From positions 1-64,000 of the forward strand of contig SMWF01000061.1 of assembly GCA_004357385.1 (NCBI GenBank): a stretch of 64,000 bases of DNA, in the 5' to 3' direction. Position 1 is the stretch's first letter. Each line of letters starts with the position of its first letter. The notes below the pieces were generated by a model, which searched no databases, was not told the DNA's origin, and saw only the letters and a list, made by a program, of their open reading frames with translations. Positions 21,828 through 31,710 of this stretch are shown in pieces. A program made the translations under genes and the position numbers. The DNA is from Gammaproteobacteria bacterium (lineage in GTDB: Bacteria > Pseudomonadota > Gammaproteobacteria > Pseudomonadales > Azotimanducaceae).

Positions 21828-24341
21828 ATGGCTCGCAACCTGGGTTTCTTGTTGGCGCTGGCGATGATGCTGTTCAGTGCCCGCGGCGCGGCGTTGGGGC
21901 TGGGCGAGATCACGCTTGATTCGGCACTCAACGAGCGCCTCACGGCAGAAATCGCGTTACTCGATACGCGCAGCCTGGACCCGAGCGAAATCATCGTTTC
22001 CCTGGGCAACCGGGAAGACTTCCAGCTGATCGGCGTGGAACGGTTTTTCTTCCTTACCGATCTGCGTTTCGAGGTTGTTACGGGCCGCAACGGAATGCCA
22101 GCCCTGCGCGTTTCGAGCACCCAACCGATCATCGAGCCGTTTTTGAACTTCGTCGTGCAGGTGCTGTGGCCGAACGGCAGGTTGCTCAAGGAGTACACCC
22201 TGCTGCTCGATCCGCCGACGTTCACCGCTCAAGCGGCGCCCGCGGTCGCGGCACCGGCGCGGGGCGATCCCGGGGGCAGCCCGGCAGGGCGTGTGCAGCG
22301 GCAGCCGTTGCGCCCCGACTCCCAGGTCTCGTTCCGTGAATCGCCTCGCCCGCCCCAAGCTCCCGCCCCGCAAGACCTAACCTCTGCAGACAGTTACCCG
22401 ATGACGGACCGGAATGACACGCTCTGGTCGATTGCATTACGGATGCGCCCGTCACGCGACGTCAGCGTGCAGCAGACCATGCTCGCCATTCAACGACTCA
22501 ACCCGGACGCCTTCATCGGCGGCAACATCAATCTGCTCAAAGCCGGGTACCGGCTACGCTTGCCAGGCGAATCCGAGATCGGTTCACTCAGTCAGAATCA
22601 GGCGATTGCCCAGGTCGCCGAGCACAATGCGTCCTGGCAATCCTATCGCCGTGGCGAAGGCCTGCGCGTCGCGGACACGGCGACGTTCCCCGATGCGAGT
22701 GGATCGTCGCAACTCGGTGCTCAAATCGACGCGACCGCAGGTGCGGGCGCTGCACCCGGTGCTGCCGCCACCCAGGACGGAGAACTTCGGATCGTTGCCG
22801 GTGCAATGGGCATTGCGGGTACTGGCGCCGGTGGCGATGGGCAGGCAGCCGAACTCGAGAATGAGCTTGCCGCCAGTGAAGAAGAGCGCGACCGCGTCGC
22901 CCTGGAAAATGAGGAATTGGGCTACCGGCTGGATCTGATGTCGGCCCAGATGCAACAGACTCAACGCCAGCTGGAAGTCCGCGATCAGCAGATCGCGCAA
23001 CTTCAGGCGCAGCTGGCCGAAATTCAGGCACAACTGCAGGCTGCCGCCGCGGCGCCCCAGTCGGCAGCGGCCCCACTAGCTGCCCCGGAGAGCGCTGCTG
23101 CGGCGCAGCCTGCGTTCTGGCAGTCACCGTACGTGGTTATCGGCGGCGCCGTGATTCTGATCTCACTGATCGTCGTTGGCTTGATCATGGCGCGTCGGCG
23201 CCAGGGTCTGGAAGACGGCGCCGGGCTGTTTGAAACCGAATCGATGGACGAGATGGAAGATTCCCTGGTCGGTGACGCGGGTACCGATGATGATTTCCAG
23301 GGTGAGACCTACTCTGATCAGGAGGAGTCACAGGAAGATTCGCTGGAAGTAGACGAGGGTGCGGAGGAGCTGGAGCCGGAAGAAACAGTGGCGTCGAGCG
23401 TCGCGAGCGACGATCAGCCGACTGGGGCGCAAACCAGCGATGTCATCGGCGAAGCCGACATCTATATTGCTTACGGTCGGTACCCGCAAGCGGTCAGCCT
23501 CCTGCTGAGTGCATTGGATGACGACCCGGGTCGATCGGAAGTTCGTTTGAAACTTCTCGAGGTGCACACCGAAACCAAAGATCAAGCAGGTTTTGATGAG
23601 CATATGGCTCAACTCGTCGAGCGCTGCGACGATGATGACGTGCTGCTGGAAGCACGCGAACTGGAAGCAACGCTGCGCGACGAGGACAGCGATCAAGAGA
23701 TCGCGGGCACCGGCGCGATGGACGCGGGTGTTTCGGGCGAGGAGGACGACGATCAAACGATTCTGGCCGCGGCCGACGAAGCGGCCAGTACTGTTGGCGA
23801 TGACGATTTCAGCTTGTCGCTGGATACTGAGTCGTCAGAAGCAGACACCGAAGCGCTCGAGGACGTAGATGCGCCGCTGGCGCTCAGCGAGCTGCAAGCA
23901 GACTCTGAGCGGGGTCACGGAGATGATCTCGGCGGCGATCTAGGCATGGATTTCGATCCGGACGCCGAGGAAACTCAGGTTCGCGACGAAACTGATGCTG
24001 GCGTCGATGCAGGCCGGCCTGGGGCAGGGGATGTCGCGTTGGCCGACGACAACCTGGACTCGGGTTTCGACCTCGATAACCTGGAGCTAGATGCGCCCTC
24101 GGATGCTACGGATACTGATGTCGCCGTCGACACCAAGGTGGACGCCGCTGGAGATGAGTCCGAAGACGCCTTCGATTTTCTCGACGACGAAGATGCCGCC
24201 ACGACCAAACTCGACCTTGCGCGCGCGTACATCGACATGGGCGACGAAGATGGAGCCCGGGAAATTCTCACCGAAGTACTCGGCGAAGGTAGCGACGATC
24301 AGCAGCAACAAGCGGGCGAGCTGTTAGAAAAAATCACCTAG
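21828..24341 (+). CDS. fimV: FimV-like pilus assembly / polar hub protein
   Basis: FimV organises polar type IV pilus and motility machinery in Pseudomonas. The 837 residues give: signal peptide (1-23), conserved N-terminal FimV domain (LGEITLDSALNERLTAEIAL onward), LysM-like segment around 200-250 (DTLWSIALRMRP), coiled coil about 340-405, one transmembrane helix near 434-455, a very acidic cytoplasmic region with TPR-like motifs (YIAYGRYPQAVSLLLSAL), and the classic C-terminal DLARAYIDMGDEDGAREIL. AAGGGA 7 bp upstream decides ATG 21828. Confidence 0.93.
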   Translation: MARNLGFLLALAMMLFSARGAALGLGEITLDSALNERLTAEIALLDTRSLDPSEIIVSLGNREDFQLIGVERFFFLTDLRFEVVTGRNGMPALRVSSTQPIIEPFLNFVVQVLWPNGRLLKEYTLLLDPPTFTAQAAPAVAAPARGDPGGSPAGRVQRQPLRPDSQVSFRESPRPPQAPAPQDLTSADSYPMTDRNDTLWSIALRMRPSRDVSVQQTMLAIQRLNPDAFIGGNINLLKAGYRLRLPGESEIGSLSQNQAIAQVAEHNASWQSYRRGEGLRVADTATFPDASGSSQLGAQIDATAGAGAAPGAAATQDGELRIVAGAMGIAGTGAGGDGQAAELENELAASEEERDRVALENEELGYRLDLMSAQMQQTQRQLEVRDQQIAQLQAQLAEIQAQLQAAAAAPQSAAAPLAAPESAAAAQPAFWQSPYVVIGGAVILISLIVVGLIMARRRQGLEDGAGLFETESMDEMEDSLVGDAGTDDDFQGETYSDQEESQEDSLEVDEGAEELEPEETVASSVASDDQPTGAQTSDVIGEADIYIAYGRYPQAVSLLLSALDDDPGRSEVRLKLLEVHTETKDQAGFDEHMAQLVERCDDDDVLLEARELEATLRDEDSDQEIAGTGAMDAGVSGEEDDDQTILAAADEAASTVGDDDFSLSLDTESSEADTEALEDVDAPLALSELQADSERGHGDDLGGDLGMDFDPDAEETQVRDETDAGVDAGRPGAGDVALADDNLDSGFDLDNLELDAPSDATDTDVAVDTKVDAAGDESEDAFDFLDDEDAATTKLDLARAYIDMGDEDGAREILTEVLGEGSDDQQQQAGELLEKIT

Positions 24342-24360
24342 CTGCAGTGGAATCGCTGAC

Positions 24361-25164
24361 GTGCCGACCCATCTTGCGTTAGGGGTCGAGTACGACGGCA
24401 GCCGTTTCCATGGCTGGCAATCCCAACCCGACCACAGAAGCGTTCAACAGACCCTGGAAGATGCGCTTGGCCGTATCGCGGCCGCGCCGGTCAGGGTGGC
24501 GGCGTCCGGCCGTACGGATGCCGGCGTCCACGCTACCGGCCAGGTGGTTAGTTTCACAAGTGCTGCAGAGCGGCCCGACGATGCCTGGTTGAGGGGCGGC
24601 AACAGTCTTTTGCCCGCCGGGGTTGCGGTGCGTTGGGTAGCGCGCGTGGACCCATCGTTTCACGCGCGATTCTCGGCCACGGCACGCCGCTATCTGTACG
24701 TGATCCAGGAACAACCCCAACGGCCGGCCCTTGCGGGCAACTATGTCACCTGGTCGCGGCAGCGGCTCGATGATGAGGCCATGCACCGTGCGGCCCAGGT
24801 CCTGGTGGGTGAGCAGGACTTCAGCTCGTTTCGTGGCGCCGGGTGTCAGGCACGCACGCCGATGCGATGCATTCACCAGATCCTGGTACGGCGATTCGAG
24901 TCGTTGGTGGTCATCGATGTGACTGCCAACGCGTTTCTGCTGCACATGGTGCGCAACATTGCAGGCGTGCTTCTGGACGTAGGCGCTGCCCAGCGACCGG
25001 CTGAGTGGGTGGGTGAGGTGCTGGCTCGCCGGGATCGCAAGGCCGCGTCAAAGACGGCGCCGGCGGGCGGTTTGTATCTGGTCGAGGTGCACTATGGGGA
25101 CTGCTTTCAGCCCCCACCTCCCATGGCGCCGCTGCCGCTCAGCGGGATCCGGGATCTCTGGTAG
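24361..25164 (+). CDS. truA: tRNA pseudouridine(38-40) synthase TruA
   Basis: It makes pseudouridine at positions 38-40 of the tRNA anticodon arm. The 267 residues begin LALGVEYDGSRFHGWQ and carry the catalytic Asp53 in ASGRTDAGVHA. The middle FRGAGCQARTPMR and HMVRNIAGVLLDVG segments are family markers. It starts with GTG 24361, 19 bp after fimV. TAGAAT at the gene end (25163-25168) may be a -10 for trpF. Confidence 0.95.
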   Translation: MPTHLALGVEYDGSRFHGWQSQPDHRSVQQTLEDALGRIAAAPVRVAASGRTDAGVHATGQVVSFTSAAERPDDAWLRGGNSLLPAGVAVRWVARVDPSFHARFSATARRYLYVIQEQPQRPALAGNYVTWSRQRLDDEAMHRAAQVLVGEQDFSSFRGAGCQARTPMRCIHQILVRRFESLVVIDVTANAFLLHMVRNIAGVLLDVGAAQRPAEWVGEVLARRDRKAASKTAPAGGLYLVEVHYGDCFQPPPPMAPLPLSGIRDLW

Positions 25165-25206
25165 AATGTCGCGCTTTTTCCAGTGGTGAGCGGCTAGGAC
25201 ACTAAC

Positions 25207-25839
25207 GTGTCGGTGCGGGTCAAAATCTGCGGAATTACCTGCACAGAGGATGCGCAGGTGGCGGCGCTTGCCGGAGCGGATGCGCTTGGTTTCGTGTTCG
25301 TCGCGCGTAGCCGGTGCGCTGTCGGCGCCGAGCAGGCCGCCCGGATCATCCAGACGCTGCCCCCGTTCGTGACCACCGTGGGCCTGTTCGCCGATCCCGA
25401 TCCGGAAGCGGTCCGTCGTGTCCTGAAGATTGCGGCGCTGGACGTGTTGCAGTTCCATGGCAGCGAAGACGCCGCATTGTGCGGTTCGTTCGGTCGCCCT
25501 TATCTGAAAGCGATTCCCGTCAGGGGACCGCTCGACCTTGACGAATTGCAGTCCCGGTATGCCGATGCACAGGCACTGCTGTTTGATGCCTGGGCGGATG
25601 GCCAATCCGGGGGAACCGGCGAGACGTTCGATTGGTCGCTGTGGCCCAGGGCTGCGACGATGCCCTTGGTGCTCGCCGGCGGGCTTACCCCGGAGAATGT
25701 TGGCGAGGCCATCCGCGCGACGCGGCCGGATGCGGTGGATGTGAGTGGCGGCGTCGAAGCCGAACAGCCGGGCCGCAAAAGTGCTGCACGGGTTCGCCGG
25801 TTCATAGAAGAGGTAAGACGTGTCGAACGAGTCACCTGA
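25207..25839 (+). CDS. trpF: Phosphoribosylanthranilate isomerase
   Basis: It performs the Amadori rearrangement in tryptophan synthesis. The 210 residues form a TIM barrel with the catalytic Cys8 in KICGIT and Asp127 in ALLFDAW, plus phosphate-binding [10 protein letters not shown] and DVSGGVE near the end. GTG 25207 is used; GTG 25213 is in frame 6 bp later. The gene overlaps trpB by 20 bp. Confidence 0.95.
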   Translation: MSVRVKICGITCTEDAQVAALAGADALGFVFVARSRCAVGAEQAARIIQTLPPFVTTVGLFADPDPEAVRRVLKIAALDVLQFHGSEDAALCGSFGRPYLKAIPVRGPLDLDELQSRYADAQALLFDAWADGQSGGTGETFDWSLWPRAATMPLVLAGGLTPENVGEAIRATRPDAVDVSGGVEAEQPGRKSAARVRRFIEEVRRVERVT

Positions 25840-27049
25840 ACAAGGCAGCAACGCGGGCTACGCCGTGCCCGACGAAACGGGTCACTTTGGTCGCTACGGG
25901 GGTCGGTTCGTTGCGGAAACGCTGATGCACGCGCTCGACGAACTCGACGACCTCTACAGGGAACTGAAGGACGACCCAGCATTTCGTGACGAACTCGCCG
26001 ACGACCTCCGGCGGTACGTGGGTCGACCGACCCCGCTGTATTTTGCCGAACGATTCACCGAAGCCGTCGGGGGACCGCGCATCTACCTCAAGCGCGAAGA
26101 CCTCAACCACACCGGCGCCCACAAGGTGAACAACACGGTGGGCCAGGCCTTGCTTGCCAAACGCATGGGCAAACCGCGGCTCATCGCGGAGACGGGCGCG
26201 GGTCAGCACGGCGTGGCGACCGCGACCGTGGCCGCGCGGTTGGGGCTAAAGTGCGACGTCTACATGGGCTCGGAAGACATCAAGCGGCAGAGCTTGAACG
26301 TATATCGCATGAAGCTGCTTGGCGCCCGGGTCATTCCGGTCACGTCCGGCTCTCGGACGCTGAAGGACGCCATGAACGAAGCGATGCGCGACTGGGTCAC
26401 CAACGTCGACGATACCCACTACATTATCGGGACGGTGGCGGGGCCCCATCCGTATCCCATGATGGTGCGTGACTTCCAATCGATCATCGGGACCGAAACC
26501 CGTGCCCAGTGCCTGCAGGATCTGGGTCGGCTGCCCGACGTGCTGGTAGCCTGCGTGGGGGGTGGGTCTAATGCGATCGGTCTTTTCTACCCGTTCATCG
26601 CCGATCAACAGGTGCGTCTGGTGGGGGTTGAGGCGGGCGGGCTGGGGATCGAAACAGGTCGCCACGCGGCGCCGTTGGCCGCAGGCGTCCCGGGGGTCCT
26701 GCACGGCAACCGAACCTACCTGATGGAGGATGACGATGGCCAGATCATCGAGACCCATTCCATCTCCGCCGGGCTCGACTATCCGGGCGTGGGACCCGAG
26801 CACTCCTACCTGAAGGACATTGGTCGCGCAGAGTACGCGAGCGTCACCGACGACGAAGCGCTGAACGCATTTCGCCAGTTGACCCGGATTGAAGGCATCA
26901 TGCCCGCGCTGGAATCGAGCCACGCCCTCGCCTGGGTGCAGCGCGAAGGGCCGGCGATGGACCGGGATATTTGCCTGGTCATCAACCTCTCGGGGCGGGG
27001 CGACAAGGACATACTCACGGTGGCCGAGCTCGACGGGATCGAGTTGTGA
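25820..27049 (+). CDS. trpB: Tryptophan synthase beta chain
   Basis: This PLP enzyme condenses indole with serine. The 409 residues include [14 protein letters not shown], the PLP lysine Lys102 in [22 protein letters not shown], and the phosphate loop [10 protein letters not shown]. The first 20 residues are polar and variable. GTG 25820 lies within the end of trpF. The stop overlaps the trpA GTG as GTGA. Confidence 0.97.
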   Translation: MSNESPEQGSNAGYAVPDETGHFGRYGGRFVAETLMHALDELDDLYRELKDDPAFRDELADDLRRYVGRPTPLYFAERFTEAVGGPRIYLKREDLNHTGAHKVNNTVGQALLAKRMGKPRLIAETGAGQHGVATATVAARLGLKCDVYMGSEDIKRQSLNVYRMKLLGARVIPVTSGSRTLKDAMNEAMRDWVTNVDDTHYIIGTVAGPHPYPMMVRDFQSIIGTETRAQCLQDLGRLPDVLVACVGGGSNAIGLFYPFIADQQVRLVGVEAGGLGIETGRHAAPLAAGVPGVLHGNRTYLMEDDDGQIIETHSISAGLDYPGVGPEHSYLKDIGRAEYASVTDDEALNAFRQLTRIEGIMPALESSHALAWVQREGPAMDRDICLVINLSGRGDKDILTVAELDGIEL

Positions 27050-27852
27050 GTCGCATCGAGGGCCGGCTGAGCGAGTTGCGTAACGCCGGCCGCAAAGCCC
27101 TCGTGACATTCATCACCGCCGGCGACCCAAACGTCGACGCAAGCGTTCCCGCGCTGCACGCATTGGTGCGCGGGGGCGCGGACATTCTCGAGCTGGGCAT
27201 GCCGTTTTCCGATCCGGAAGCTGAGGGTCCGTCGATTCAACGGTCCTCGGAGCGGGCCCTGGCGGGTGGTATCACGCTACGCCGCATGTTCGACATGGTG
27301 GCCGCGTTCCGGACCGAAGACGCCGCAACGCCGGTGGTTTTGATGGGCTACCTGAATGCCCTCGAACGCACCGGCTATCCCGAGTTCGTCGAACAGGCCC
27401 ACGGGGCTGGAGTGGACGGATTGATCATCGTCAACCTACCGCCCGAAGAGGCGCAGCCATTGAAACAACTCACGGATCGGTGCGATATGAACCTGATATT
27501 TATGGTCGCGCCGACCACCACCGAAGAGCGGATGCAGCTCATCGTCGAACAGGCCGGTGGTTTCGTGTACTACGTTTCATTGAAAGGCGTGACGGGTGCC
27601 AACCACCTGCGGCCGGATTCGATTCCGGACCAGGTGGCCGCGCTCAGACGGCATACGAATCATCCCATCATGATCGGGTTTGGCATCAAAGACGCGGCGG
27701 CGGCGCGGTCGGTGTCGCGCTACGGGGATGGGGTGGTGGTCGGCAGCGTGCTGGTTGACACCATGGCCGACCTGGCAGACGACCCGACGGCGATCCCGGT
27801 GGCATTGCAAAACCAGATTGCCGAGTTTCGGGCGGCACTCGATTCGGACTGA
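27046..27852 (+). CDS. trpA: Tryptophan synthase alpha chain
   Basis: It splits indole-3-glycerol phosphate to indole, which is channelled to TrpB. The 268 residues match E. coli in length and numbering: the catalytic Glu49 is present in [11 protein letters not shown], but residue 60, usually Asp in ADGP, is Glu here (AEGP). FITAGDP and the phosphate-binding [13 protein letters not shown] region are intact. GTG 27046 is coupled to trpB. folC follows after 11 bp where accD is usually found. Confidence 0.96.
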   Translation: MSRIEGRLSELRNAGRKALVTFITAGDPNVDASVPALHALVRGGADILELGMPFSDPEAEGPSIQRSSERALAGGITLRRMFDMVAAFRTEDAATPVVLMGYLNALERTGYPEFVEQAHGAGVDGLIIVNLPPEEAQPLKQLTDRCDMNLIFMVAPTTTEERMQLIVEQAGGFVYYVSLKGVTGANHLRPDSIPDQVAALRRHTNHPIMIGFGIKDAAAARSVSRYGDGVVVGSVLVDTMADLADDPTAIPVALQNQIAEFRAALDSD

Positions 27853-27863
27853 ACGGATAACTC

Positions 27864-29123
27864 ATGAATGGATTGCCGAGCAGCCTTCCCGAATGGCTGA
27901 GCTTCATCGAGCGCACCCATATCAGCAGCGTGGCGCTAGGTCTTGAACGGGTGCGACGGGTCGCCGACCGGCTCGATGTCCTGCCGCCCGCGCCACGCAA
28001 TCTCGTGATCGCCGGAACCAATGGCAAAGGGTCGACCTGTGTGTTTGCCGAGGCACTCCTCGAAGCGTCCGGGCTGCGCACGGCGGCGACCCTGTCACCG
28101 CATCTGGCGGAGTTCAACGAACGGATACGCGTCGCCGCCGAAGCATTGGATGACGCCGCCATCTGTGCCGCGATGCACGCAGTCGAGCGTGTGCGTGGCG
28201 ATGTCGCACTGACGTACTTCGAATATGCCATTCTGGCCGCGCTGGTCGCGTTCCGAGCCGCGCGCGTGGACGTCGCGATTCTCGAAGTTGGGCTGGGCGG
28301 GCGCCTCGACGCGGTGAACATCGTCGACGGCGACGTTGCCGTGATAACCAGCATCGGCTTGGACCACATGGACTACCTCGGCCACGATCGCGAGGCCATC
28401 GGGGTTGAGAAGGCCGGGATACTGCGTCGCGGTGTACCGTTAGTGTGTGGTGATGCGCGGCTCCCGGAATCCATCGTCCGGTGTGCGGCCGGGCTGGATG
28501 TGCCGGTGCATCGTATCGGTCGAGATTTCAACCTGGAGCAACGTGCCGACGGTTGGTGGTTCCGCAATGCCAGCACGGCGACCGGCCCGTTCCGGGAACC
28601 CGCCCTGGCGCCCGTGAATGTGGCGGTGGCGATTCACGCGGTGGCGCTGCTGACCGGCCAGACGCCGAGCGCCGCGGTGCTCGACCGGGCCGTGGGAAAC
28701 GCCCGGCTGGCTGGACGCTTCGAACGTTTCCGCATCGATGCGCGGGAACTGGTTCTCGATGTCGCTCACAATCCCCATGGTGCGGCGTTTCTAGCTGGCC
28801 AGCTTGCTGCCGCTCCGCACCCGGGTCCGACGCGTGGGATCGCGGGGTTCTTGAAAGAGAAGGACGTAGCGGGCATCGTACGCACCCTTGAACATCACAT
28901 TCATGACTGGACCTTCGTTGGCACGGCAACCGAGCGTGGTCAGAGCGGGGCAGACTCCCTGAAAATGTCCGGATCAGGTCCGCATCGCCGGGCGACGGAC
29001 TGTTCGCCCGCCGAGGTGATCGAGTCAATCCTCGCGATGCCGGCAACCGAGCGGATCGTCGTATTGGGATCGTTTGATGTCGTGTGTCAGGCTCGTGCTC
29101 ACCTGCTGGCTCGCATCGCGTGA
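27864..29123 (+). CDS. folC: Folylpolyglutamate / dihydrofolate synthase
   Basis: A Mur-ligase-type ATP enzyme that adds glutamate to folates and usually also makes dihydrofolate from dihydropteroate. The 419 residues have the P-loop GTNGKGS at 51-57, LSPHLAEFNERIRV, the LEVGLGGRLDAVN segment, and the DVAHNPHGA motif of the C-terminal domain. It follows trpA by 11 bp, and its stop overlaps the next GTG. Confidence 0.95.
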   Translation: MNGLPSSLPEWLSFIERTHISSVALGLERVRRVADRLDVLPPAPRNLVIAGTNGKGSTCVFAEALLEASGLRTAATLSPHLAEFNERIRVAAEALDDAAICAAMHAVERVRGDVALTYFEYAILAALVAFRAARVDVAILEVGLGGRLDAVNIVDGDVAVITSIGLDHMDYLGHDREAIGVEKAGILRRGVPLVCGDARLPESIVRCAAGLDVPVHRIGRDFNLEQRADGWWFRNASTATGPFREPALAPVNVAVAIHAVALLTGQTPSAAVLDRAVGNARLAGRFERFRIDARELVLDVAHNPHGAAFLAGQLAAAPHPGPTRGIAGFLKEKDVAGIVRTLEHHIHDWTFVGTATERGQSGADSLKMSGSGPHRRATDCSPAEVIESILAMPATERIVVLGSFDVVCQARAHLLARIA

Positions 29124-29656
29124 GCGAATTTCAACGTTACCGCGTCACCGGTGGCGTCTTTCTGATTGCGGTCGCCGTCATCGTACTGCCCATGCTGTTC
29201 GATGCGAAGGGAATAGAGCCAGATCCACTGCCGCCGATCGAGTCGGTCTCGATGGAGCTTTCGACCTTACCCGCCCTGGAGTTGGATGAAGTCGCGCTGG
29301 CGCGTGCCGAAGAGTTGCGTGAGTCTATAGACGATGAAGGATTCCACCAGGACACGAACACCCGGATCGGCGACGTGGTGATCCACCCGGCAAAGGATGC
29401 CCACGTCTCCGGGTTGCAGGCGATCTGGGGAGTGCAGCTGGCAAGCTTCTCCGATAGCGACAATGCCGTGGCGTTGCGCAATCGCGTTCGTGATGATGGC
29501 TACCCGGCGCTGTTGTCCCGCGTCAAACGGCTCACGGGCGCGAGTACAAGGGTTGCGATCGGTCCGATACTGTCACGCTCGGAGGCTGAAGATCTCCAAC
29601 AAGAGCTGTCCCGGCGCTACAATCTCGATGCGATCGTGGTCCGATTGGGGTCGTGA
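29120..29656 (+). CDS. dedD: DedD-like SPOR-domain protein
   Basis: A 178-residue inner-membrane protein with one N-terminal transmembrane segment (GGVFLIAVAVIVLPMLFD), a flexible periplasmic linker, and a C-terminal SPOR domain (GVQLASFSDSDNAVALRNRV through RVAIGPILSR). SPOR domains bind denuded glycan strands at the division site. GTG 29120 overlaps folC (GTGA). The folC-dedD-cvpA-purF order supports the name. Confidence 0.87.
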   Translation: MSEFQRYRVTGGVFLIAVAVIVLPMLFDAKGIEPDPLPPIESVSMELSTLPALELDEVALARAEELRESIDDEGFHQDTNTRIGDVVIHPAKDAHVSGLQAIWGVQLASFSDSDNAVALRNRVRDDGYPALLSRVKRLTGASTRVAIGPILSRSEAEDLQQELSRRYNLDAIVVRLGS

Positions 29657-29660
29657 AGCG

Positions 29661-30170
29661 GTGGACCTGAACGTGACCGGCATCGACGTCGCGATTGTCA
29701 TCCTGATACTGTTGTCTGCAGTAATAGGGCTGGTGCGTGGCCTGGTTCGGGAAGTATTGTCACTGGTGGTATGGGCGGCCGCTTTGGTGTTGGCACTGTT
29801 GTTCTCACCCCAGGTTGCGGAGCTTCTCGTAGGGTTGATCGCGACCCCGTCGCTACGGTATGTGACGGCATTTGCCAGCGTGTTCATCGCTACGTTGATC
29901 GTCGGTGGCATCGTGGAGTCGCTGATGGCTCGATTGATCGATGGGACAGGCATGACCGGCACCGACCGGCTACTCGGGTTCGTCTTCGGCGGCGCGCGTG
30001 GTGTGCTGGTGTGTATCGTCGCGCTCATCGCGATGCGTCCGTTCGGTGAATATCAAACCTGGTGGGAGAACTCCTTGATCGTGCCTGAGCTGATGGCATT
30101 CGAGGGTGATATTCTTGCCTTTCTCGACGCGGCCGTCGACCTGGTGGGCGATTTGGTGAGCAGAACGTGA
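29661..30170 (+). CDS. cvpA: CvpA family membrane protein
   Basis: A 169-residue inner-membrane protein with about four hydrophobic helices; it starts with the family pattern IDVAIVILILLSAVIGLVRG. CvpA is needed for colicin V production in E. coli, but its wider role is unclear. GTG 29661 lies 4 bp after dedD; GTG 29673 is an alternative. Its place before purF matches other gammaproteobacteria. Confidence 0.9.
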   Translation: MDLNVTGIDVAIVILILLSAVIGLVRGLVREVLSLVVWAAALVLALLFSPQVAELLVGLIATPSLRYVTAFASVFIATLIVGGIVESLMARLIDGTGMTGTDRLLGFVFGGARGVLVCIVALIAMRPFGEYQTWWENSLIVPELMAFEGDILAFLDAAVDLVGDLVSRT

Positions 30171-30183
30171 GGGTGCTTGGCTG

Positions 30184-31710
30184 ATGTGTGGTGTGTTGGG
30201 CATCGTTGCCGACTCGGCGGTCATTCAGCAGCTCTACGACGGGCTGACAGTTTTGCAGCATCGAGGTCAGGATGCCGCCGGGATGGTGACCTGCGATGGT
30301 GACCGGGTGCACTTGCGCAAAGCCGTCGGTCTGGTTCGTGATGTGTTCCAACAGCAGCACATGCATCGCCTGGCCGGCAACATGGGTATCGGCCACGTGC
30401 GCTATCCGACCGCGGGAACGTCCAGTTCCGCCGAAGCCCAACCCATGTACGTCAATTCCCCCTATGGAGTCACGCTGGCCCACAACGGCAACCTGACCAA
30501 CGTCGAGGAGCTCAAGGCCGACCTGTTCCGCGAGGATCTGCGGCATCTCAACACCGAGTCGGATTCGGAGGTGCTGCTCAACGTCTTTGCTAACGAGCTG
30601 CAGCGCGTGGGAGCCCATCAGCCCGGGCCGGAACACGTATTTTCGGCAATCAGCGCCATGCATGATCGCTGCCGTGGAGCCTATGCCGCCGTCGCCATGG
30701 TCCTCGGCGTTGGAATCGTTGGCTTCAGGGATCGTTTCGGCATTCGCCCGCTGGTGTTCGGTAAGCGTGACACCGAGTCGGGCACCGACTACATGATCGC
30801 ATCGGAAAGTGCCGCGCTCGATATTCTTGGCTATCAGCGGATTCGCGACGTTGCGCCCGGCGAGGCCGTGTTCATCTCCGAGGATGGAGTCCTGACGACC
30901 CACATCTGCGTGGAGAGTCCGGTACACACGCCCTGCATCTTCGAGCAGGTCTACCTGGCACGACCGGATTCCATCCTCGACGACGTGTCGGTTTACAAGG
31001 CCCGATTGCGGATGGGCGAAAAGCTCGCCGACAGAATTATCGGCCGCTACTCCCAGCACGATCACGACATCGACGTGGTCATTCCAATTCCCGATACGGG
31101 CCGGACGTCGGCGCTACCACTGGCCTACCGTCTCGATGTGAAATATCGCGAGGGCTTCATGAAGAACCGCTACATCGGGCGGACCTTCATCATGCCCGGC
31201 CAGATGGAACGGCGCCGTTCGGTGCGGCAGAAGCTGAATGCAATCGAGCTGGAGTTCAAAGGAAAAAATGTGCTGCTGGTGGACGACTCCATCGTTCGTG
31301 GCACCACCATCAATCAGATTATCCAGATGAGTCGGGACGCGGGCGCGAACAAGGTGTACGTCGCTTCAGCGGCGCCGCCGGTGAGGTTTCCCAACGTCTA
31401 CGGCATCGACATGCCCACCAGGCACGAATTCGTGGCCAACGATCGGACCGAGGAGGAGATTGCGCGGGTGGTGGGCGCGGATTGGCTCGTTTATCAGAGC
31501 ATCGAGGATCTCCTGTCCTGTGCGGTGGAAGGAAATCCCCGCATCTCGCGGTACGAGTGTTCGGTGTTCGACGGTGATTACGTGACCGGCGACATAGACG
31601 CTCAGTATTTGGAGCGGTTATCGTTGCACCGCAGTGACGACATGAAGCAGCGCCGTGAAGCCGAACTCAGCGATGATCAATCGGTCATCGAGCTCCATAA
31701 CCACGCTTGA
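30184..31710 (+). CDS. purF: Amidophosphoribosyltransferase
   Basis: First committed enzyme of purine synthesis, using glutamine and PRPP. The 508 residues start MCGVLGIV, so the processed N-terminal Cys is the glutaminase nucleophile. DRFGIRPLVFG lies in the glutaminase half, and the PRPP loop VLLVDDSIVRGTT is near residue 362. Its last 38 bp overlap the next gene. Confidence 0.97.
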   Translation: MCGVLGIVADSAVIQQLYDGLTVLQHRGQDAAGMVTCDGDRVHLRKAVGLVRDVFQQQHMHRLAGNMGIGHVRYPTAGTSSSAEAQPMYVNSPYGVTLAHNGNLTNVEELKADLFREDLRHLNTESDSEVLLNVFANELQRVGAHQPGPEHVFSAISAMHDRCRGAYAAVAMVLGVGIVGFRDRFGIRPLVFGKRDTESGTDYMIASESAALDILGYQRIRDVAPGEAVFISEDGVLTTHICVESPVHTPCIFEQVYLARPDSILDDVSVYKARLRMGEKLADRIIGRYSQHDHDIDVVIPIPDTGRTSALPLAYRLDVKYREGFMKNRYIGRTFIMPGQMERRRSVRQKLNAIELEFKGKNVLLVDDSIVRGTTINQIIQMSRDAGANKVYVASAAPPVRFPNVYGIDMPTRHEFVANDRTEEEIARVVGADWLVYQSIEDLLSCAVEGNPRISRYECSVFDGDYVTGDIDAQYLERLSLHRSDDMKQRREAELSDDQSVIELHNHA

